This document shows, one piece after another, positions 46,117 to 55,252 of a stretch of 64,000 bases of DNA (the first letter of the stretch is position 1; each line of letters opens with the position of its first letter). The DNA is from Alphaproteobacteria bacterium (GTDB taxonomy: Bacteria > Pseudomonadota > Alphaproteobacteria > Sphingomonadales > JAKSBY01): NCBI GenBank assembly GCA_021774625.1, contig JAJFIV010000033.1, positions 108,201-172,200 of the forward strand, read 5' to 3'. The translations under genes and the position numbers were made by a program. The notes under the pieces were generated by a model. The model was not told the DNA's origin. It saw only the letters and a list, made by a program, of their open reading frames with translations, and did not search any database.

Positions 46117-47091
46117 TTATGCTCCGCTGTCAGGGATGCGTCCCGGATTGGCCGGTTTAGGCGCACTGCCGGCGCTCTTGCCGCCGAGTTCCCGCAACAG
46201 TTCGGATATCCCGCCGATGGAGCCGATCACTGAGGAGGCTTCAAGCGGCATGAAAACCAGTTTCTGATTGGGGGAGACGGCAAATTCCTTGAGCGCATCG
46301 ACATATTTCTGGGCGACAAAGTAATTGATCGCCTGGCGGTCGCCCTTGGCGATGGCGTCAGAGACCATCTGGGTTGCCTTGGCTTCGGCTTCGGCCTCCC
46401 GCTCCCTGGCTTCGGCGTCCCGATAGGCCGCTTCGCGGCGGCCTTCCGCTTCCAGGATCGCCGCCTGCTTTTCGCCCTCCGCGCGGAGGATTTCCGACTG
46501 ACGATCGCCTTCCGCTTCCAGAATGGTCGCCCTTTTTTCCCGCTCCGCCTTCATCTGGCGGGCCATGGCATCGACAATATCCCGCGGCGGAACGATATCC
46601 TTGATCTCGATCCTGGTGATTTTGATGCCCCACGGACTGGTGGCGTCGTCAACCACACTGAGCAGCCGGGCATTGATCTGATCCCGCTGCGACAACAGTT
46701 CATCAAGATCCATCGAACCCATAACCGTCCTGAGATTGGTGGTGGTGAGGTTGAGAATCGCGATCACCATTTCGCGGACTTCATAGGCGGCCTTGGCGGC
46801 GTCCAGCACCTGGAAAAACACCACGCCGTCGACCCGGACCATGGCATTATCCTTGGTAATGACTTCCTGACCGGGAATATCCAGCACCTGTTCCTGCATA
46901 TTCATCTTCGCGCCGATGGTATCCACATAGGGAATGATCACATGGAAACCGGGTTTCAGAACCTTGATGAAACGGCCAAACCGTTCCACCGTAAATTCAA
47001 AACCCTGACTGACCGTGCGAACACCCATAGCGACGGTGAGCACTGCCAGAACAGCCAGAACAATGACGAAAATCATTGAAAGCGAAATCAT
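46117..47091 (-). CDS. SPFH/band 7 (stomatin/QmcA-like) membrane protein
   Basis: A 324-residue protein with one N-terminal membrane helix (MIFVIVLAVLAVLTVAMGV), the SPFH domain (FEFTVERFGRFIKVLKPGFH ... LDIPGQEVITKDNAMVRVDGVV) and a long helical coiled coil rich in Ala/Glu/Arg (EKRATILEAEGDRQSEILRAEGEKQAAILEAEG). Such proteins form large membrane rings and interact with FtsH or NfeD partners. A strong AAGGAGGGG precedes the ATG. Operon with the NfeD gene. Confidence 0.93.
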   Translation of the reverse strand: MISLSMIFVIVLAVLAVLTVAMGVRTVSQGFEFTVERFGRFIKVLKPGFHVIIPYVDTIGAKMNMQEQVLDIPGQEVITKDNAMVRVDGVVFFQVLDAAKAAYEVREMVIAILNLTTTNLRTVMGSMDLDELLSQRDQINARLLSVVDDATSPWGIKITRIEIKDIVPPRDIVDAMARQMKAEREKRATILEAEGDRQSEILRAEGEKQAAILEAEGRREAAYRDAEAREREAEAEAKATQMVSDAIAKGDRQAINYFVAQKYVDALKEFAVSPNQKLVFMPLEASSVIGSIGGISELLRELGGKSAGSAPKPANPGRIPDSGA

Positions 47092-47176
47092 CCAACCCCT
47101 CCTTAGTTAGACCGCCCCCCACAGGCAGCTGTGAATTATATATTGGGACTTAACCGTTCAATTTCAAGCGATTAGC

Positions 47177-47659
47177 CTAGAGCTGGGTCAGGGCATGCTC
47201 GGCGCTGGAGACCTGAAAGGCGCCGGAATCCTCGATATTCAGCGTGGTCACGGCGCCGTCTTCGACAATCATGGAAAACCGTTTGCCGCGGATCCCCATG
47301 CCGAAACCGCTGCCGTCCATTTCCAGCCCCAAGGCCCTGGTAAAATCGCCATTTCCATCGGCCAGCATCAGGACCTTGTCGCCAACCCCCTGGTCCTTGC
47401 CCCAGGCCCCCATCACAAACGCATCATTCACGGCCAGACAGGCAATGGTGTCGACGCCCTTGGCCTGGAAATCACTGGCATGCTGGACAAAGCCGGGCAG
47501 ATGTTTGGCGGAACAGGTGGGCGTAAAAGCCCCCGGCACCGAAAACAGCATGACTTTCTTGCCGCTGAAAATTTCAGCCGTAGTAATCGGCTGCGGCCCT
47601 TCCGCCGTCATATGGGAAAGGGTTGCGGCTGGAATTTTATCGCCTGTCTGTATGGTCAT
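47177..47659 (-). CDS. Peroxiredoxin (Prx5-like)
   Basis: A 160-residue thiol peroxidase. The peroxidatic Cys is in VPGAFTPTCSAKHLPGF; KGVDTIACLAVNDAFVMGAWG and LGLEMDGSGFGMGIRGKRFSMIV complete the AhpE/Prx5 (type II, glutaredoxin-dependent) pattern. It reduces hydrogen peroxide and alkyl hydroperoxides in the cytosol. Single gene. Confidence 0.95.
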   Translation of the reverse strand: MTIQTGDKIPAATLSHMTAEGPQPITTAEIFSGKKVMLFSVPGAFTPTCSAKHLPGFVQHASDFQAKGVDTIACLAVNDAFVMGAWGKDQGVGDKVLMLADGNGDFTRALGLEMDGSGFGMGIRGKRFSMIVEDGAVTTLNIEDSGAFQVSSAEHALTQL

Positions 47660-47737
47660 CAGTATCCCCTGTTTTTGGAGTGAGTCTGCAAAAGCAAGAA
47701 TAGGGCAACTGTGAAAAAAGACAATCAGGCTTTTCGA

Positions 47738-48604
47738 TCAATCGAAGGTTATTCGCCGCTCGATCGCCTGGCCCAAACCGTCAGTCAGGGTGATGGTGAC
47801 GGGATGCCCCGCCAGATCTTGTGTCGCAATGCCTTCAAAAACACTGACCGCCACCCGGGCCTCAGCGCCATCACCGCGCAAGGCAATCTGCGGTTTTCCA
47901 AAGGCGAATTCCGGCCCTGCTTCCACCATGACATCTGCAGCCGTCAACGGCTGGTTTGCCTTGATATCAAGTGAAAGTATCTGGTTGCCGGCGGGACCGC
48001 GCAGGCTGGCAGTTTCTATGGCAAGTCCCGAACCCGTATCTTCGCCCGCTGACGGGACCAGAGACAATGCCTGATAGATCGGCTCGGCATAGGGGGTGCG
48101 CTCATCGGCAAACTCGGCAGGCGGCAAGGTAAGCTGATAATTCGCTTCATAGGGGATGCAGACATCGCTGCACACCATATAGGTCATGCGCAATTTCACA
48201 TGGGCCGGTTTCAATGGGTCAACAAAACTCAGCCGGACCGGCATAATGACTTCTTTGTCATATCCGAAGGTTTCTATCCCGAACAGGGTAAAGCGATGCG
48301 GCAGAGGATAGAATACCTCCGCGGCGGTGATATTTTCCGATCCCTCCCAGGAAAAAACCGGCGGTAAACCCGCCTCGCCTGGCGTCCGCCAATAGGTTTT
48401 CCAGCCGTCTTCCATTTGCACCTGCCAGCCGATATAAAGCGATTCCCGGTCCGGCGCGATGCTCTTATAGCTTGAGATCAGGCGGGATTTGACCGCATCT
48501 TCCGATACCCAATCGGAAGCCTCATCCGCAGCGGCGCTAAAGGGAAAGGGCGCCATGAAGGCGGTTAAAGAAAAACCGGCAATAGATGCAAGAGTGAACT
48601 TCAT
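47738..48604 (-). CDS. Secreted protein with DsbD N-terminal-like (thiol-disulfide interchange) domain
   Basis: A 288-residue protein from ATG 48604 (MKFTLASIAGFSLTAFMAPF is the signal peptide); the ORF track adds 9 codons. The domain starts at WVSEDAVKSRLISSYKSIAP and includes YIGWQVQMEDGWKTYWRTPGEAGLPPVF and the Cys pair in MVCSDVCIPYEA. It matches the DsbD alpha-domain family found as stand-alone periplasmic proteins in alphaproteobacteria. The membrane and thioredoxin parts of full DsbD are absent, so it would need an electron donor encoded elsewhere. No good ribosome binding site is visible. Confidence 0.85.
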   Translation of the reverse strand: MKFTLASIAGFSLTAFMAPFPFSAAADEASDWVSEDAVKSRLISSYKSIAPDRESLYIGWQVQMEDGWKTYWRTPGEAGLPPVFSWEGSENITAAEVFYPLPHRFTLFGIETFGYDKEVIMPVRLSFVDPLKPAHVKLRMTYMVCSDVCIPYEANYQLTLPPAEFADERTPYAEPIYQALSLVPSAGEDTGSGLAIETASLRGPAGNQILSLDIKANQPLTAADVMVEAGPEFAFGKPQIALRGDGAEARVAVSVFEGIATQDLAGHPVTITLTDGLGQAIERRITFD

Positions 48605-48770
48605 AGAGGAAATATAGAACGCTTTGCGCAAAATACGACCGGATTTTTACGCCCGGCCCGTAAAAAAATCGTGATGATTCCAGCGAAAATGGATGCATAG
48701 CCCCTTGTTTCCCGGCGCGAAACACCCCATCATAGCGGTATGATCTATCTCCCTCTGAATCGATTCAGTC

Positions 48771-49334
48771 ATGTCTGACGACGGTTATCTCGAAGGAAAA
48801 CTGTTACTCGCCATGCCGGGCATGACGGATCCGCGCTTTGACCGGACAGTCATTTATATCTGTTCGCACACGGCCGAGGGCGCGATGGGGCTGGTGATCA
48901 ACCGCCTGATAAACAATCTGACCTTTGAACAGCTTCTGGAGCAATTAAACATCGAAACCGAAGGGCCGGTCAGCGATATCCCCCTGCATGCCGGAGGGCC
49001 GGTGGAAACGGGCCGTGGTTTTGTGCTGCATTCCGCCGACTATGTCCATGATTCAACCCTGATTGTCAGCCAGACCCTGGCGCTAACCGCGACCGTGGAT
49101 GTTCTGCGCAATATTGCCGAAGGCCGCGGGCCGCGCCATCACCTGCTGGCGCTGGGCTATGCCGGCTGGGCAGCCGGCCAACTGGAACAGGAAATCCAGG
49201 CCAACGGCTGGCTGACGGCGGAAGCCGACGAGGAAATCGTCTTTTATACCCATGTCGAAGACAAATGGCCGCGCGCCATGGCGATGCTGGGAGTCGATGT
49301 TTCCATGCTGTCGACAACGGCGGGGCATGCCTGA
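48771..49334 (+). CDS. YqgE/AlgH family protein
   Basis: A 187-residue protein of the UPF0301 family. LEGKLLLAMPGMTDPRFDRTVIYICSH at the start, AMGLVINRL, PLHAGGPVETGRGFVLHS and ALGYAGWAAGQLEQEIQANGWL are the conserved segments. Function unknown in general; AlgH in Pseudomonas was linked to alginate regulation. Divergent from the DsbD-like gene. Confidence 0.93.
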   Translation: MSDDGYLEGKLLLAMPGMTDPRFDRTVIYICSHTAEGAMGLVINRLINNLTFEQLLEQLNIETEGPVSDIPLHAGGPVETGRGFVLHSADYVHDSTLIVSQTLALTATVDVLRNIAEGRGPRHHLLALGYAGWAAGQLEQEIQANGWLTAEADEEIVFYTHVEDKWPRAMAMLGVDVSMLSTTAGHA

Positions 49335-49386
49335 TTTCTTGCTGTAGCCATCCTTCGATCCATCCGCGTTTTGCCGGAGCCGTATC

Positions 49387-50757
49387 TTAATAGGAATATT
49401 CGTCGAACACCTTTGAAACATTGCCCTGCCAGCGCCCGTGATAGGCTTCCAGCAGTTCGTCGGCCGGGGTTTTTCCGGTTTCCACGCTTTCGAAGAGCGT
49501 GGCCAGGAAACCCTGCTCGGTGTCGCCGGATGAGTTGAGACGCGCGCGCGCCTTGAGGCCGTGATCGGCGATCTTCAGAACCTGGCGGGCGAGGTCATTC
49601 AGCGTACCGCCGCGCCAGGGGGCATCGAGCGCCAGTTTCGGCACGGACATGCGGAGTTTCTGCATCTCCTCCACCGTCCAGTCCCTGCAAAGATCCCAGG
49701 CGGCATCGAGAGCGGACTGATCATACAACAGCCCGGCCCAGAATGCCGGAAGCGCGCACAGTCGGGACCACGGCCCGCCATCCGCGCCGCGCATTTCGAG
49801 AAAGGTTTTCAGCCGCACTTCGGGGAAAATCGTCGTCATGTGATCTTCGAAATCACCGAGGGTCGGTTTCTGACCAGAATAGGCGGCCAGCCGGCCATCA
49901 AGGAAATCATGAAAGGACTGGCCCGATGCATCGATGTAGCCGTCGCGATAGACGAAATACATGGGCACATCGAGCACATAATCCACATAGCGCTCGAACC
50001 CGAAGCCGTCTTCAAACACAAAGGGCAGCATGCCGGTGCGGTCGGGGTCGGTATCGGTCCAGATATGACTGCGGTAGGATTTGAAGCCGTTGGGTTTGCC
50101 TTCGGTGAAAGGCGAATTGGCGAACAGCGCCGTCGCCACCGGCTGCAGAGCGAGTGCGACCCGGAATTTTTTCACCATATCGGCTTCCGAAGAAAAATCC
50201 AGATTGGTCTGAACGGTGCAGGTGCGGAGCATCATGTCAAGACCGAGCGTGCCTTTTTTCGGCATATAGGAGCGCATGATATTATAGCGCGCCTTGGGCA
50301 TGATGGGTACGTCTTCCCGCCTGAGAAAGGGGTGAAAGCCAAGCCCCAGAAAGCCGATTTTCAGCACATCGCCGATGCTCTTTACCTGCGCCAGATGGGT
50401 ATGGACCTCATCACAGGTCTGATGAATGGTCTCCAGAAGACCGCCGGATAGTTCCAGCTGTCCGCCCGGCTCCAGCGAGACCGAAGCCCCATCCTGTTTG
50501 AGGGCAATCACATTTTCACCCTCGAGAACCGGCTGCCAGCCGAATCTCTGCAGTCCATGCAGGACATCCCGGATTCCACCTTTTTCCGGGTAGGAAAGCG
50601 GGGCATGGCCGTCAAGATGAAAACAGAATTTTTCGTGCTCGGTCCCGATACGCCACGCCTCTTTGGGCTTGCAGCCAGCGCTCAGCAACTCCACAAGCTG
50701 GGATTTGTGCTCAATCGGCCGGGACCGGGTTTGGGATGAATTGGGTGTGCCTGTCAT
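49387..50757 (-). CDS. gshA: Glutamate-cysteine ligase (plant/alphaproteobacterial type)
   Basis: A 456-residue enzyme from ATG 50757 (MTGTPNSS); upstream Met codons in the ORF track are less likely. It joins glutamate and cysteine, the first step of glutathione synthesis. Recognised from [78 protein letters not shown] and [12 protein letters not shown]. This class II form is typical of alphaproteobacteria and plants. It follows rsmE on the same strand after about 66 bp. Confidence 0.93.
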   Translation of the reverse strand: MTGTPNSSQTRSRPIEHKSQLVELLSAGCKPKEAWRIGTEHEKFCFHLDGHAPLSYPEKGGIRDVLHGLQRFGWQPVLEGENVIALKQDGASVSLEPGGQLELSGGLLETIHQTCDEVHTHLAQVKSIGDVLKIGFLGLGFHPFLRREDVPIMPKARYNIMRSYMPKKGTLGLDMMLRTCTVQTNLDFSSEADMVKKFRVALALQPVATALFANSPFTEGKPNGFKSYRSHIWTDTDPDRTGMLPFVFEDGFGFERYVDYVLDVPMYFVYRDGYIDASGQSFHDFLDGRLAAYSGQKPTLGDFEDHMTTIFPEVRLKTFLEMRGADGGPWSRLCALPAFWAGLLYDQSALDAAWDLCRDWTVEEMQKLRMSVPKLALDAPWRGGTLNDLARQVLKIADHGLKARARLNSSGDTEQGFLATLFESVETGKTPADELLEAYHGRWQGNVSKVFDEYSY

Positions 50758-50823
50758 AACTTCGCTTAATGAATCCTTGTGGCGCATGCAAGCAAGAGAT
50801 TCTAACTTTTGCAAAAAGAATAA

Positions 50824-51552
50824 TTATCCGAAGACCGCATTCCAGACGGCAAGGGCGGCAATGGCTGCTGTGTCGGCGCGCAGAATGCGTTTGCCCAGAG
50901 AGACCGCTACGGTTTGCCGCAGGCTCCTTATTTTTGCCCGCTCTTGTTCAGTAAAGCCGCCTTCGGGACCGATCAGAATGGCCCATTTTTCGACGGCGGG
51001 ATCTTTCTGAAGCGCCTCCAGGACAGGCGGACAATCGCCGCCTTCATCGCAAAAAATGAGGGTCCGGTCCTGCGGCCAGCCGGATAAGACGGCCTCCAGT
51101 TTTCGCAAAGCCCCGACTTCGGGCACCATCAGTCTGCCGCATTGCTCGGCGGCTTCGCGGGCATTGGCCGCCATGCGGCCCTTATTGACGCGGCTGACCG
51201 CCGTATTCCGGGTCAGGACCGGCAGAAGCGCCGAAACGCCCAGCTCGGTCGCTTTCTGCGCCATAAAATCGATGGGCGTTTTTTTGATAGGGGCGAATAC
51301 CAGCCAAAGGTCCGTCTCTTTGGCCTGAGGGCGGATTTGATTCGCCACCGCCAGAATACTGACTTTTTTTGAAGCCGTGGCAAGACTGGCGGACCATTCC
51401 CCATCCCGGCCATTAAACACCCGGACTGTATCTCCCGCTTTCCGCCGCATCACGGCGGTGAGATAATGGGACTGATCGCGGCTGAGCGGCAGAATTTCTC
51501 CTGCGGCCAGATCATCGGTGACGAAAAGCCGGATGCCGGAAAGCGACTCCAT
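50824..51552 (-). CDS. rsmE: 16S rRNA (uracil-1498-N3)-methyltransferase
   Basis: A 242-residue SPOUT-class methyltransferase. The C-terminal knot motifs are ILIGPEGGFTEQERAKI and VSLGKRILRADTAAIAAL; the N-terminal PUA-like part has HYLTAVMRRKAGDTVRVFNG. It methylates U1498 in the decoding centre of 16S rRNA. Divergent from ubiA, upstream of gshA. Confidence 0.95.
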   Translation of the reverse strand: MESLSGIRLFVTDDLAAGEILPLSRDQSHYLTAVMRRKAGDTVRVFNGRDGEWSASLATASKKVSILAVANQIRPQAKETDLWLVFAPIKKTPIDFMAQKATELGVSALLPVLTRNTAVSRVNKGRMAANAREAAEQCGRLMVPEVGALRKLEAVLSGWPQDRTLIFCDEGGDCPPVLEALQKDPAVEKWAILIGPEGGFTEQERAKIRSLRQTVAVSLGKRILRADTAAIAALAVWNAVFG

Positions 51553-51571
51553 GATTGACAGCCCTGTGTCA

Positions 51572-51600
51572 TTGACGGTTAGGTGCCGTGAAAGTATGAA
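51572..51600 (+). promoter_or_regulatory. Predicted promoter of ubiA
   Basis: TTGACG (51572-51577), 17-bp spacer, TATGAA (51595-51600). The start of transcription would be only about 6 nt before the ATG at 51613, giving an almost leaderless mRNA, in keeping with the lack of a clear ribosome binding site. Confidence 0.45.
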
Positions 51601-51612
51601 AAAGCAGGGCCG

Positions 51613-52527
51613 ATGTCCAACAGTGAAATCAATATAGCGGATGCCGCGAAAGGCAATTGGGTCGACCGGTTTGCCCCGCCCTGGGCCCTACCCTACCTTC
51701 GGCTTGCCCGCCTCGACCGGCCGATCGGGGCGTGGCTTCTGATGTGGCCCTGCTGGTGGGCGGTGGCGTTGGCCGGCGGATACCGGCAGTGGGAATTTTT
51801 TCTGCTGTTTCTGCTCGGCGCCTTTGTCATGCGCGGCGCTGGCTGCACCTATAACGACATACTGGACCGCGATTATGATGCGCGGGTGGAACGGACAAAA
51901 AACCGCCCGATTCCGGCGGGTCAGGTCAGTGTCAGGGCTGCTGCCGTCTTTATGGTCATGCTCAGCCTGACCGGCCTCCTGATCCTGCTGCAATTCAACG
52001 GCCTGACGATTCTGCTGGGCATCGGCTCCCTTGGTCTGGTCGCGATTTATCCTTTGATGAAGCGCGTGACCTACTGGCCGCAGCTATTCCTCGGGCTTGC
52101 CTTTTCCTGGGGCGCGCTGATGGGCTGGAGTGCTGTGACCGGTACTCTGCCCCCGGCGGCCTTCACGCTCTATTTCGGGTCGATTTTGTGGGTGATCGGC
52201 TATGATACCATCTACGCCCTGCAGGACAGCGAGGACGATGCGATCATCGGCGTCAAATCCACCGCGCGCAAGTTCGGCCGGAAGAAAGTAAAGCTGGCGC
52301 TCAGTCTGCTTTATGGAGCGGCCGTGGCCCTGTTCGCCCTCACGGGCGTACTGAGCCAAACGGGCCTGTTATATTTCGCCGGCTTCACGCTCTTCGCCGG
52401 CCATCTGGCCTGGCAGATCGTCCACCTTGATATTGACAATGTCGAGGATTGCCTCAAAACCTTCAGATCCAACCATCCGGCAGGGATGATCTTCTTCATC
52501 GCCGCAATGGCGGGGAATTGGTTATAA
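51613..52527 (+). CDS. ubiA: 4-hydroxybenzoate polyprenyltransferase
   Basis: A 304-residue inner-membrane prenyltransferase with about eight or nine helices. The first Asp-rich motif is NDILDRDYDARVERTKNRP and the second region is DTIYALQDSEDDAIIGVKSTA. It attaches the polyprenyl tail to 4-hydroxybenzoate in ubiquinone synthesis. Followed after 38 bp by ubiD, the next enzyme-related gene in the pathway. Confidence 0.94.
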   Translation: MSNSEINIADAAKGNWVDRFAPPWALPYLRLARLDRPIGAWLLMWPCWWAVALAGGYRQWEFFLLFLLGAFVMRGAGCTYNDILDRDYDARVERTKNRPIPAGQVSVRAAAVFMVMLSLTGLLILLQFNGLTILLGIGSLGLVAIYPLMKRVTYWPQLFLGLAFSWGALMGWSAVTGTLPPAAFTLYFGSILWVIGYDTIYALQDSEDDAIIGVKSTARKFGRKKVKLALSLLYGAAVALFALTGVLSQTGLLYFAGFTLFAGHLAWQIVHLDIDNVEDCLKTFRSNHPAGMIFFIAAMAGNWL

Positions 52528-52565
52528 ATATTGTCACATATAAAACAGTCCTCTAGGGTCCCGCC

Positions 52566-54077
52566 ATGTCCTACTCATCACTCCGTGATTTCATTGCCCA
52601 TCTGGAACGGGAGAATCTGCTGGTCCGGGTGACGGAGCCGGTGTCGTCTCATTTGGAAATGACGGAGATTCAGACCCGCGTGATTGCCGGGGGCGGCCCG
52701 GCCATTCTGTTCGAGAATGTGGAGAACGGGCAGGGTGAAAAATCTGATATGCCGGTGCTGGTCAATCTGTTCGGGACTGTCGAGCGGGTGGCTATGGGCA
52801 TGAACCGCAAGCCGGAAGATTTGCGCGCGCTTGGGGAAACGCTTGCTTTTCTGCGCCAGCCCGAGCCGCCCGGCGGCTGGAAGGAAGCGCTCGATCTGAT
52901 GCCCATTGCCCGGCAGGTCATGGCCATGTCGCCGAAAACAGTGAAAAAGGCGGCCTGTCAGGAAATTGTACTAACCGGCGATAAGATTGATCTTGGCCGG
53001 CTTCCGGTCCAGACCTGCTGGCCCGGCGAACCGGCCCCCCTGATCACCTGGCCGCTGGTGGTCACAAAGGGGCCGTCCGACAAACGCGAGGATGATTATA
53101 ATCTTGGCATTTACCGCATGCAGGTGACCGGGAAAAATAAAACCCTGATGCGTTGGCTTAAACATCGGGGCGGCGCCCAGCATCACGCCCGCTGGGGCAA
53201 TGAACGGCCGGAAGCTTTGCCCGCCGCCGTCGTGATCGGCGCTGATCCGGGAACGATTCTGGCGGCCGTCACGCCCGTGCCGGAAACTCTGTCAGAATAT
53301 AAATTCGCCGGGCTGCTGCGCGGGAAAAAGCTGGAGTTGACCGATTGCAGGACCGTGCCCCTGAAGGTGCCGGCGGCGGCGGAAATTGTGCTGGAAGGCC
53401 ATGTCTCGCTGGAAGACTATGGCGATGAAGGACCCTACGGCGATCACACCGGCTATTATAATTCTGTGGAATCCTTCCCTGTTTTCACCATTTCCGCCAT
53501 CACCATGCGCAGGGATCCCATTTACCTGTCCACATATACCGGCAGGCCGCCGGACGAGCCAAGCGTGCTGGGCGAGGCTTTGAATGATGTTTTCGTCCCC
53601 CTGATCACCCGGCAATTTCCGGAAATCACCGATTTCTGGCTGCCGCCCGAAGGCTGCTCCTACCGCATCGCCGTGGTGTCCATGAAGAAAGCCTACCCCG
53701 GCCACGCCAAGCGGGTGATGATGGCGGTATGGTCCTACCTGCGCCAGTTCATGTATACAAAATGGGTGATTGTGGTGGATGACGATATCAATGCCCGGGA
53801 CTGGAAGGACGTTATGTGGGCAATTTCCACCCGCATGGACCCGGCGCGGGATATCACCGTCATTGAAAACACACCAATCGATTATCTGGATTTTGCATCG
53901 CCTGAATCCGGCTTGGGGTCAAAAATCGGCCTCGACGCCACCAACAAATGGCCGCCGGAAACCGCCCGGGAATGGGGCCGGGAAATCCGCATGACCAGAG
54001 ACGTCATTGAAACCATCACAGAAAAATGGCCGCGCCTCGGGTTGCCTGGCGCTGGAAAGCCAATCTGGAAAGACTGA
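52566..54077 (+). CDS. ubiD: 3-octaprenyl-4-hydroxybenzoate carboxy-lyase
   Basis: A 503-residue prenylated-FMN-dependent decarboxylase. [21 protein letters not shown] at the start, the LQHHGDR-like region (here [13 protein letters not shown]), [11 protein letters not shown], and [27 protein letters not shown] are conserved in UbiD. It decarboxylates the prenylated hydroxybenzoate. The prFMN synthase UbiX is not in the window. A MITE-like element begins 38 bp after the stop. Confidence 0.95.
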   Translation: MSYSSLRDFIAHLERENLLVRVTEPVSSHLEMTEIQTRVIAGGGPAILFENVENGQGEKSDMPVLVNLFGTVERVAMGMNRKPEDLRALGETLAFLRQPEPPGGWKEALDLMPIARQVMAMSPKTVKKAACQEIVLTGDKIDLGRLPVQTCWPGEPAPLITWPLVVTKGPSDKREDDYNLGIYRMQVTGKNKTLMRWLKHRGGAQHHARWGNERPEALPAAVVIGADPGTILAAVTPVPETLSEYKFAGLLRGKKLELTDCRTVPLKVPAAAEIVLEGHVSLEDYGDEGPYGDHTGYYNSVESFPVFTISAITMRRDPIYLSTYTGRPPDEPSVLGEALNDVFVPLITRQFPEITDFWLPPEGCSYRIAVVSMKKAYPGHAKRVMMAVWSYLRQFMYTKWVIVVDDDINARDWKDVMWAISTRMDPARDITVIENTPIDYLDFASPESGLGSKIGLDATNKWPPETAREWGREIRMTRDVIETITEKWPRLGLPGAGKPIWKD

Positions 54078-54115
54078 AAGCCTCACCAACGCACGGCACT
54101 TGGTCTGGACAGACC

Positions 54116-54383
54116 TTAGAGTCTTTTCTGATCAGGTTGACGCAATTTGATGGCTTGAGGTGGCTGTCCGGACAGGCACAGCCTGCAGTGCGATGCGGCG
54201 CATCGGTCAAAGGCCGTAACGCAGCCGGTCAGCCATCTCCGGTCACCGGAGGCCGGGTGCTTTTGTTCTGTGGCCCGCGTTGCCTTCCTTGGCCGATGCG
54301 CCGCATCGACCGGCGGAAGGCGCCTTGCCACAGAGCAAAATCCTTCCGATCAAATGGGTCAACCTAATCAGAAAAGACTCTAA
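54116..54383. mobile_element. MITE-like 268-bp palindromic element with 35-36 bp terminal inverted repeats
   Basis: The left end (54116-54151) starts TTAGAGTCTTTTCTGATCAG and the right end (54349-54383), read on the other strand, starts TTAGAGTCTTTTCTGATTAG; the two differ by one substitution in the first 26 bases and by two further changes and a 1-base gap after that. The interior is also symmetric (GATGCGGCGCATCGG occurs in both arms), so the element can fold into one long hairpin. It encodes no protein. TA stands at both edges, as expected for IS630/mariner-type TA insertion, though it cannot be separated from the repeat itself. The right edge supplies the marR stop codon. Confidence 0.8.
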
Positions 54384-54838
54384 GCCGCTGCTGGTGCTGC
54401 TATTTTCGTCAGTGAGGGCAGAACGGCATCCCAGCCCTCTTCACCAAAGGACTGCAGAAACTGCTTCTGGGCAATTCTCCAAAACGGAATAATTTCCCTT
54501 ACCGTCTGAATGCCCTGATCACTGATAGATACCAATTTCTGCCTCCCGGTCCCTGGCTTCATAACAATCAGGCCCTTGCCGCGTAACAGTTTCAATTTTC
54601 TGGACAGGGTAGATTTGTCCATGACCATCGCATCGGCGAACTGGCCAAGCGGCATGGGGCCACGGCGAGCCAGTTCCACCAGTATGACGGCCTGCGTCGA
54701 GCGCAACCCGGTGGGCTGCAAGGCCTCATCGAATTGACGCGTTACTGCCCGTGCTGCTTTGCGCAGATTAAAACAGGCGCACGAATCCGAAGCGAACTCA
54801 ACGCCCGCCCGCTCATTTTTGGATAAACGCGCATTCAC
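54380..54838 (-). CDS. MarR family transcriptional regulator
   Basis: A 152-residue winged-helix regulator. The DNA-binding part is MPLGQFADAMVMDKSTLSRKLKLLRGKGLIVMKPGTGRQKLVSISDQG; the start has a Cys pair (SDSCACFNLRKAARAVTRQFDEAL) seen in a MarR subgroup and possibly redox-sensing. The last codons AAPAAA run into the inverted repeat of the MITE, whose TAG is used as stop, so the C-terminus may have been changed by the insertion. Target genes are not evident. Confidence 0.9.
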   Translation of the reverse strand: MNARLSKNERAGVEFASDSCACFNLRKAARAVTRQFDEALQPTGLRSTQAVILVELARRGPMPLGQFADAMVMDKSTLSRKLKLLRGKGLIVMKPGTGRQKLVSISDQGIQTVREIIPFWRIAQKQFLQSFGEEGWDAVLPSLTKIAAPAAA

Positions 54839-55011
54839 TTCTCTCTCCCTTTCCCATCCAGCATAACATCTCCGGGCATTTAATTTATTGAAAGAAAATC
54901 ACCGCTCCCAAACACGTTTAAAATAACCAGAAAGAAGTCAGGTTTGCATTATCTCACAAAAACGTGATCATAACCAGTGAAGCCGTGAACAGTCAAATCA
55001 ATTAAATGATG

Positions 55012-55017
55012 TATAGT
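55012..55017 (+). promoter_or_regulatory. Candidate -10 element of an intergenic small RNA
   Basis: TATAGT in the AT-rich 414-bp gap between marR and pmbA. A -35 box is poor (TGAACA about 20 bp upstream). Transcription would begin near 55024. Confidence 0.4.
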
Positions 55018-55023
55018 CAACGT

Positions 55024-55171
55024 GCCTTTCGATGCAAGCGATCATTTTTTGATCACTCGGTGGATCCGGAAACATTTTTCCGGCATTCATAGAAGAGCTG
55101 GTTCAGCACTTCCAAGTCGTAATGGTTCCCTGCACCTCCTTCAGCTCCCGCTTTTTAGCGGGAGCTTTTTT
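55024..55171 (+). ncRNA. Candidate small RNA with anti-Shine-Dalgarno motif
   Basis: The segment runs from a likely -10 element to a strong orphan terminator, about 150 nt. Just before the terminator stem is CACCTCCTTC (55133-55142), identical to the anti-Shine-Dalgarno end of 16S rRNA, the feature used by several alphaproteobacterial trans-acting small RNAs to pair with ribosome binding sites. A hairpin GATCATTTTTTGATC (about 55039-55053) and GGATCCGGAAA...TTTCCGG follow the start. The 69-residue ORF in the track overlapping it has no ribosome binding site and looks spurious. The rest of 54839-55252 shows only AT-rich sequence. Confidence 0.5.
55143..55171 (+). terminator. Intrinsic terminator in the marR-pmbA gap
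   Basis: AGCTCCCGC (55143-55151), loop TTTTTA, GCGGGAGCT (55158-55166), then TTTTTA. A perfect 9-bp GC-rich stem with T-run, reading on the plus strand with no protein gene before it. Confidence 0.85.
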
Positions 55172-55252
55172 ATGATCGCGATACCGCAAAACTTGACAGA
55201 GGCCTGCAAACAGGCTTTCCCTCCTTGCTAAATTTATGAAGGCAGGTTTAGC

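Noticed and set aside
54116-54367. Two small plus-strand ORFs across the MITE-like region (54026-54367, 54280-54492)
   Set aside because: They follow the palindromic element, have no ribosome binding site, and the arms read as inverted copies rather than protein.
55022-55231. 69-residue ORF before pmbA
   Set aside because: No ribosome binding site and it crosses a strong intrinsic terminator; a small RNA explains the region better.
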